Source of the DNA: JBCBZH01 sp039815415
Lineage (GTDB): Bacteria > Bacteroidota > Rhodothermia > Rhodothermales > Rubricoccaceae
Direction of reading: 5' to 3'
Assembly (NCBI GenBank): GCA_039815415.1
Contig: JBCBZH010000146.1
Coordinates: 1 to 10,530, forward strand
DNA: 10,530 nucleotides
Of this stretch, positions 6,308-10,530 are shown piece after piece. The notes below the pieces were generated by a model. The model did no database searches, was not told where the DNA came from, and saw nothing but the letters and a program-made list of their open reading frames with translations. The position numbers and the translations under genes were made by a program. How positions within the stretch are numbered: the first letter of the stretch is position 1; every line of letters begins with the position of its first letter.

Positions 6308-8788
6308 ATGCGCAGCTTGATCCTCTTGTCCGCAAGCCTTCTCCTGGCCCTCTGGCCCGCGACGGCTGAAGCGAAGCCGAAGAAGATGAAGAATATCGTC
6401 GAGTGCGTCGGTCAGACGGACGACGGCACCTACTTCGCCTGGCTCGGCTACGAGAACAAGAATTCCGAGACGTACGAGATTCCCTACGGAGACTCGAACA
6501 ACCTCTACCGTGTCGCCGACGACCCCGGCCTGCCAACGACCTTCGCTCCGGGACGCCATCGCTACGTCGCGCGCGTCGAGTACACGAGCGGGACCTACAC
6601 GTGGCGCCTGAAGACGCCGGAGCACCGGTCGCCCAAGACGTCGTCGTTCGGGACGCGTACCTGGGGCGACTGTGTGTATGACCGCTTCGCAGACCTGTCG
6701 CTCACTGCGACGGTGGGAGATCCTAACCCGGAGGTCGACGAACGCACGCCGATTGAGATCGTGCTCCGCAACGACGGATCGGTACCTGCAACGGACATCA
6801 AGGTGCTAGACTTTGTGCCGGAGGGTGTCATCCTCTGGGGTGTAGAGATGACCGCAGGCCGGATTGATGAGCCGTACTGGGTGGTGCCGTCGCTGGCAGC
6901 CGGCGCCTCCGACACGCTCTGGGTGATGGCGTCTCTCGGAGAGGAGGCATCGCTCGAAGGACACCTCGAGATTATGGAGGCCACCGGTACCGACCCGGAC
7001 TCTTCACCTGGAAACGGAGACCCATCTGAAGATGACTACGCGCCGTTCTCGATCTCGACGTTGCCTCCGAGTGGCGGTGGCGACGGTGGCCTCGAGTCCG
7101 ATGGTTCGTTGGCGACCCTGCTGGGGCGCCGTGACGTGAACCGCATGATCGACGCACGCCGGGCGCATCGCCTCGGGCTGGCGACGGCTCCGCTCCAGCG
7201 CCTCGGTGTAGCATCCGCGCAGCGCACGCGCGGCACCGATCTCGATCTGCAGTCGCTGCTACCCACGGACGGTCCGTTCGAGACCCAGGGTTACGTGACG
7301 ACGCCAGAAGACCTCCTTCTTATCACCAACGCGAAGGCGCTCCTCGCGGCAGACTATCTCCAGGACGACGGTGACCGTGCAGGCGTCGTGTTTGCGGCGC
7401 TCACGCCCGCTGGTGAGACATACGATCACACCAAGGCCATCTGTGACCGGGTCAAGGGCTCGCGACTGGAAGCCATCCGGACAGTCGATCTCGCTGGAGC
7501 CCGGTTCATCCTGCTGCGCGTCGGGCGCCCCGATGGAAGCGTCGACTATGCCGTCAGCTTCGTCGCCTATCCGGAGAACGAAGGCTACACCGTGGACAGC
7601 CGCTTCCGCGCTGAGGAGTACGCCATCGCGCAGGGCGAGGATGACGACGTGCTCAACGTTCAGGTCTGGGGTTCCACGCCTGATATCACCATCGGGCTGG
7701 TGGACCAGATCCTCGACGAACTGGACGTGCAGGCCGACGTCAGCAACCGCAACTGGGCCGAGACCATGCCGACCGTGCCAAGCGTCTTCGTGCGCGGTGG
7801 CTCCTACGTGCCCGGCGCTCTCGTGCTGGACATCGCCAACACGACGGGCGCTTCGCAGACCATCCAACTCTCCGGGACCACCACCGATGTAGAGGAAGGC
7901 GAGCGTGACACCTTCGAGCGCACGGTCACTGTTCCTGCAGAGGGTCTCCAGACCGAGATCGAGCTGACGAACATCTTTGACATCGGCTTCTCGGTTGTGG
8001 CCGACGAAGTGACGGACTACGTCTACCTCGCCGACGGCGTATGGACGTACACCTCGGGCGACAGCAACGACAAGCTCGGCTACACGATTGAGGCTGGAGG
8101 TGTGGCGCCTGAACTGGGCATCCGCCCGGTAGAGCGCAACGCGCGGCTGGTGGGTACCACCGAGACGTGGGCGGCGCTCTTCCGCAGCATCCAGCCCGGT
8201 ACGCGTCCTGCGGACATGACGGCCTACGACGCGCTGGCGTTCGAGGCCAGCGGCACGGGCCGCGTGCAGGTTCTGCTCAACAAGACGTCTACCAATGGCA
8301 TCGAGCCGTTCCACGTGTGGATCGACCTCGCAGAGGAGGCGCAGACGTTCTACCTCCCCTTCGCAGACTTCCGCCGCGGGGACGGCTCTGAGCGCCTCAC
8401 GGCAGAGGACATGACGCTGATCGCGTTCTACACGTACAACGAGGGTGGTGCACCGACGCCGTTCGATATGGACGTGAGCAACGTTCGCTTCGAGCAGTCG
8501 AGCCTGGTCTCTACCGAGGAGGCTGCTGAGGCGAGCCTTGAGCTGGCGATTGCGCCGAACCCGTCGCGCGGCGCGGCGCGGGTGGCGTTCACGCTTCCCG
8601 AGGCCAGCGACGTGACCGTGGAAGTCGTGGACCTGCTCGGGCGCCGCGTGTCGGTGCTCGCCGAGCGCTCCTACCCGGCCGGGTCGCACACGCTCGCGTT
8701 GCCAGAAACGGTGGCCGCAGGCACGTACCTCGTCCGCCTCCAGGCTGGCCGCGACGCGCTCACCCGTACCATTACGCGCTTGCCGTAG
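6308..8788 (+). CDS. T9SS-secreted multidomain protein (DUF11-like, CIA30/galactose-binding-like, type A sorting domain)
   Basis: An 826-residue protein. I start at the ATG at 6308, 13 codons inside the open frame, because it gives a clean Sec signal peptide, MRSLILLSASLLLALWPATAEA, with cleavage before KPKK. Residues ~29-125 (TYFAWLGYENKN, PTTFAPGRHRYVARVEY, YTWRLKT) look like a beta module common in secreted bacterial proteins, with Cys33 and Cys122 a possible disulfide. Residues ~129-215 (LSLTATVGDPNPEVDERTPI, LRNDGSVPATDIKVLDFVPEG) resemble a DUF11 repeat. A Gly/Pro linker lies near 250-262, and ~265-605 is unassigned. Residues ~611-730 (ARLVGTTETWAALFRSIQPG to MDVSNVRFEQ) look like a CIA30/galactose-binding-type beta-sandwich. 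Residues ~746-826 (APNPSRGAARVAFTLPEA, VDLLGRRV, GTYLVRLQAG) form a T9SS type A sorting domain, so the protein should be exported and attached to the surface or released. No catalytic motif is evident. Confidence 0.9.
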   Translation: MRSLILLSASLLLALWPATAEAKPKKMKNIVECVGQTDDGTYFAWLGYENKNSETYEIPYGDSNNLYRVADDPGLPTTFAPGRHRYVARVEYTSGTYTWRLKTPEHRSPKTSSFGTRTWGDCVYDRFADLSLTATVGDPNPEVDERTPIEIVLRNDGSVPATDIKVLDFVPEGVILWGVEMTAGRIDEPYWVVPSLAAGASDTLWVMASLGEEASLEGHLEIMEATGTDPDSSPGNGDPSEDDYAPFSISTLPPSGGGDGGLESDGSLATLLGRRDVNRMIDARRAHRLGLATAPLQRLGVASAQRTRGTDLDLQSLLPTDGPFETQGYVTTPEDLLLITNAKALLAADYLQDDGDRAGVVFAALTPAGETYDHTKAICDRVKGSRLEAIRTVDLAGARFILLRVGRPDGSVDYAVSFVAYPENEGYTVDSRFRAEEYAIAQGEDDDVLNVQVWGSTPDITIGLVDQILDELDVQADVSNRNWAETMPTVPSVFVRGGSYVPGALVLDIANTTGASQTIQLSGTTTDVEEGERDTFERTVTVPAEGLQTEIELTNIFDIGFSVVADEVTDYVYLADGVWTYTSGDSNDKLGYTIEAGGVAPELGIRPVERNARLVGTTETWAALFRSIQPGTRPADMTAYDALAFEASGTGRVQVLLNKTSTNGIEPFHVWIDLAEEAQTFYLPFADFRRGDGSERLTAEDMTLIAFYTYNEGGAPTPFDMDVSNVRFEQSSLVSTEEAAEASLELAIAPNPSRGAARVAFTLPEASDVTVEVVDLLGRRVSVLAERSYPAGSHTLALPETVAAGTYLVRLQAGRDALTRTITRLP

Positions 8789-8810
8789 CACACCTTTCGC
8801 CTGCCCGAGA

Positions 8811-8823
8811 CGCCAGCTCGAGG
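8811..8823. repeat. Single copy of the gene-end repeat
   Basis: CGCCAGCTCGAGG begins 23 nt after the stop of the T9SS protein. It can pair locally: CTGCCCGAG (8801-8809) with CTCGAGGCAG (8817-8826), one base bulged, loop of 7. A degenerate opposite-orientation relative (CAACGGGCTGGCG) occurs near 8977-8989. Confidence 0.55.
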
Positions 8824-8833
8824 CAGCGCATTG

Positions 8834-8867
8834 GACGCCGATCGTTCCATGAGGGACGGTCGGCGTC
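8834..8867 (+). terminator. Strong hairpin, probable terminator of the T9SS protein gene
   Basis: GACGCCGATCGTTCC (8834-8848) pairs with GGGACGGTCGGCGTC (8853-8867) over 15 positions, with two G-T wobbles and a 4-nt loop (ATGA). It starts 46 nt after the stop codon. Only a short T run (GGTTTAAG) follows, so intrinsic termination is likely but not certain. Confidence 0.6.
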
Positions 8868-9114
8868 GCTGGTTTAAGCACAGAGCGACCTGGCGGACCA
8901 ACTAGCGGTCGTTGAGGTTGCGTATGCAGGGGGGGCGTCATCGCAGGCGGTAGCTTGTACTCGCCAAGTAGAGTTCAACGGGCTGGCGCGTTCACAAGGC
9001 CCAGGGTATCGTGCAGCCCCTCGCGCATTGACGGCGTGTGTATTGCCAGCGCGGATCCTGCATGACATCTGAGTGGGGGATACGATCTTTAAGAATCCAC
9101 GTGAGACTGCATAC

Positions 9115-9789
9115 ATGGCTACGGTGCTCTCTGTCATTCATGGCATTTTGCCTCCCTACGTTAGTCGAGGGTATCGGGCCATTGTAAACATGCTCCGGCC
9201 GCCGCCGACGGTGGAGGAGGAGCTCCAAGGACAGAGTCTGTTTGATGGCAACGATGCGTTGTTCACATCGCTGGTATCTGGTGCAAAGGTGTATGGTGAG
9301 TACGGGTGCGGGAAGTCGACAGTGTGGGTCTCCAGACACGTGGACTGTGCTATCGTGTCTGTGGATACCTCAAGGGAATGGATCGGTCGCGTCCAACCGA
9401 TGGTCAAGTCATCCCGTCGACAGCGGCGCCTTGTACACATAGATTTAGGGGAGATTGGACGATGGGGTACGCCGGTTTCGTACACGCAACGGCACCGGAT
9501 TGTCGAGTACGTTTCGGCTCCGTGGGCAGACGATTCATTGAGGCCGGACCTCGTGTTGATCGACGGGCGGTTCCGGGTTGCCTGCTTTCTGTACAGCCTG
9601 CTTTACTCGAGTCCGGGGTGTGTAATCATCATAGATGACTATTCCGAAAGGCCTCAATACCATGTGGTTGAAGAATTTTGCCCAGTGTCCGAACGATCGG
9701 GGCGCCAAGTCATGTTTCAAACGCCTGAGGTCATAGATCGCCCAGCCATAGAAAGGGAATTGTCTAGATTCATGTACGTCCGAGATTGA
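9115..9789 (+). CDS. Methyltransferase-fold protein of the type found in polysaccharide loci, probably acquired
   Basis: The ATG at 9115 gives 224 residues. The frame extends to a GTG at 9073 directly after a TGA (238 aa), and neither start has a Shine-Dalgarno. From the ATG, residues 60-68 (YGEYGCGKS) resemble SAM-binding motif I and Asp84 (VSVDTS) the acidic motif II residue. They are followed by RPDLVLIDGRFRVACFLYSL (~143-162), CVIIIDDY (~169-176) and RPQYHVVEEF (~179-188). That order is familiar from class I methyltransferase-like proteins near LPS, capsule or glycan genes, but the exact substrate is unknown and methyl transfer is inferred. Base and codon use differ from the neighbours, with ATA, TTA and AGG/AGA codons and many A/T third positions, which suggests horizontal transfer. 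No glycosyltransferase is adjacent, so the gene is an orphan here. It converges with the minus-strand hydrolase. Confidence 0.82.
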   Translation: MATVLSVIHGILPPYVSRGYRAIVNMLRPPPTVEEELQGQSLFDGNDALFTSLVSGAKVYGEYGCGKSTVWVSRHVDCAIVSVDTSREWIGRVQPMVKSSRRQRRLVHIDLGEIGRWGTPVSYTQRHRIVEYVSAPWADDSLRPDLVLIDGRFRVACFLYSLLYSSPGCVIIIDDYSERPQYHVVEEFCPVSERSGRQVMFQTPEVIDRPAIERELSRFMYVRD

Positions 9790-9792
9790 AAA

Positions 9793-9804
9793 GCCAATTC
9801 GAGG
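9793..9804. repeat. Degenerate copy of the gene-end repeat
   Basis: GCCAATTCGAGG differs from GCCAGCTCGAGG at two positions and begins 4 nt after the stop of the orphan methyltransferase-like gene. A chance match is possible. I list it because its position and orientation match the copies after the other genes. Confidence 0.3.
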
Positions 9805-9937
9805 ATAGTGAGCACCCTGGTGGCGATAACGAGCATCTTCTCAGGGACAGGTGATGCCGCTTTCTCGGATCGGTGGCTCTTTCAAGCACAGACCTCCTGT
9901 TGAAGCCGTCGGGCGTGTGCCTACCAAATGGTGAGTA

Positions 9938-10530
9938 TCAGGAGGACGCCTGGGTCACGAGCCAGTCCACGATGGCCTGGTGCCGAGCCGGGTCCAGCGC
10001 GTGTTCGCCATTTACGCGGAGCTCGGTGACGGTGTCTACGCCAGCTCGAGCGACGACCTCGTTGGCGTCCTGGGCGTAGCGGTCGCGCGTGGCAGAGACG
10101 ACAAACGTCGGGCGCGGTGCGATGGCGCGGAGCAGGTCGGCGTAGGAGAGGAGCGAGGCGAGGCCGGGCACCAGTTCGAACAGGTTGATGCCCGTGCCGT
10201 TGCGCATCCGGGCCTCGAGGCTGCAGAGCGCGCCACTGACGCAGGCAAACCGGCACCGGGAATCGACCGCCGCTGTGTAAAGGGCCGTCGTGCCCCCATA
10301 CGAGTGGCCGCCGACGCCCACGCGCTCCGGGTCCACGCGGGGCTCCTGGAGCAGCACGCTGACGGCCCGCTGGGCGTCATCGAGGCCTTTGCGCATGAGC
10401 GTGTCGCCGGTGATGAGCCGGTAGGCCGACCCGTTGTAGTGCTGCAGCCAGTCGGCCTCGTCCTCCGGGTCGGGCTCGTTGCCGGTCCGATTGGCGCGCC
10501 GGTCCTCGAAGGTGATGGCATCGGGCGCGA
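9938..10530 (-). CDS. Dienelactone hydrolase-like alpha/beta hydrolase, 5' truncated
   Basis: The gene runs off the right edge. The frame stays open from 10528 (N-terminal visible residues APDAITFEDRRANRTG) to the TGA at 9940-9938, about 197 residues. An internal Met at 10396 is not the real start. The serine hydrolase triad is readable: the nucleophile elbow GHSYGG, the acid in VVSATRD (strand 7) and the histidine in NGEHALDP. The segment MRKGLDDAQRAVSVLLQEPRVDPERVGVGGHSYGG matches the dienelactone hydrolase/acetyl-xylan-esterase-like group, in which P-x-VD-x-x-R-[IV]-G precedes the nucleophile. The expected activity is ester or lactone hydrolysis, with unknown substrate. A signal peptide, if any, lies outside the window. 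The gene converges on the orphan methyltransferase-like gene, with a 148-bp gap in which I see no clear terminator. Confidence 0.9.
   Translation of the reverse strand, partial: APDAITFEDRRANRTGNEPDPEDEADWLQHYNGSAYRLITGDTLMRKGLDDAQRAVSVLLQEPRVDPERVGVGGHSYGGTTALYTAAVDSRCRFACVSGALCSLEARMRNGTGINLFELVPGLASLLSYADLLRAIAPRPTFVVSATRDRYAQDANEVVARAGVDTVTELRVNGEHALDPARHQAIVDWLVTQASS

Noticed and set aside
7259..8941. Long minus-strand open frame across the T9SS protein gene
   Set aside because: The plus strand carries a signal peptide and a clear T9SS sorting domain. The antisense product shows no recognisable domain.
8877..9072. An open plus-strand frame of about 65 codons before the orphan gene, as a possible small protein or gene remnant
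   Set aside because: It has no good start codon or ribosome binding site and no recognisable similarity. GC-rich DNA often leaves such frames open.
9295..9321. A Walker A-like P-loop (GEYGCGKS) in the orphan gene
   Set aside because: It matches Gx4GK[ST] formally, but the downstream order (acidic SVD, then VLIDGRFR, IIDDY, RPQYHVVE) fits a methyltransferase-fold family whose motif I has this form. No Walker B with ATPase context is present.

Overview
The window is GC-rich bacterial DNA, and it most likely comes from a Bacteroidota/Rhodothermota-type bacterium (Rhodothermia-like). This is inferred from a large secreted protein with a type IX secretion (T9SS) C-terminal sorting domain (APNPS...GxYLVRL pattern), an outer-membrane beta-barrel protein ending in Phe, a VPS10/sortilin-type Asp-box protein, and the general lack of Shine-Dalgarno sequences at the starts. 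No rRNA, tRNA, CRISPR array, complete insertion sequence or phage gene was recognised.

Layout, left to right. (1) 2-2047, the 3' part of a sortilin-type BNR-repeat 'glycosyl hydrolase'. (2) 2099-2566, a nucleoside/tRNA deaminase of the TadA/CDA fold, followed after 29 bp by (3) 2596-3306, a class I SAM methyltransferase. (4) 3570-4298, a small exported beta-barrel-like protein behind a repeat-filled gap. (5) 4413-6038, a short-form alpha-glucan (glycogen) phosphorylase with a near-perfect LacI-family operator palindrome directly in front of its ATG. (6) 6308-8788, an 826-residue T9SS-exported protein with an N-terminal secreted module, a DUF11-like domain and a CIA30/galactose-binding-like domain, preceded by a hairpin-rich gap. 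(7) 9115-9789, an AT-richer, probably acquired methyltransferase-fold protein of the type common in polysaccharide loci. (8) On the minus strand, 9938 to the right edge, the 3' part of a dienelactone-hydrolase-like alpha/beta hydrolase, convergent with gene 7.

The genes do not form one pathway. Genes 2 and 3 could be co-transcribed, and the others look like independent units. The unifying feature lies in the gaps. A short motif, TCGCCAGCTCGAG or its complement, lies 4 to 31 nt after the stop codon of six consecutive plus-strand genes. It occurs as single copies, as a loose inverted pair, and as two perfect inverted pairs with 11-nt spacers that bracket the glycogen phosphorylase in opposite arm orientations. 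It behaves like a REP/BIME-type element or a species-specific terminator. One gap also holds a copy of the widespread palindrome that would read VMPAQAGIHP if translated. No complete new multi-gene system is visible. The repeat family, the operator and the structured gap at 6086-6307 are the items most worth following up.
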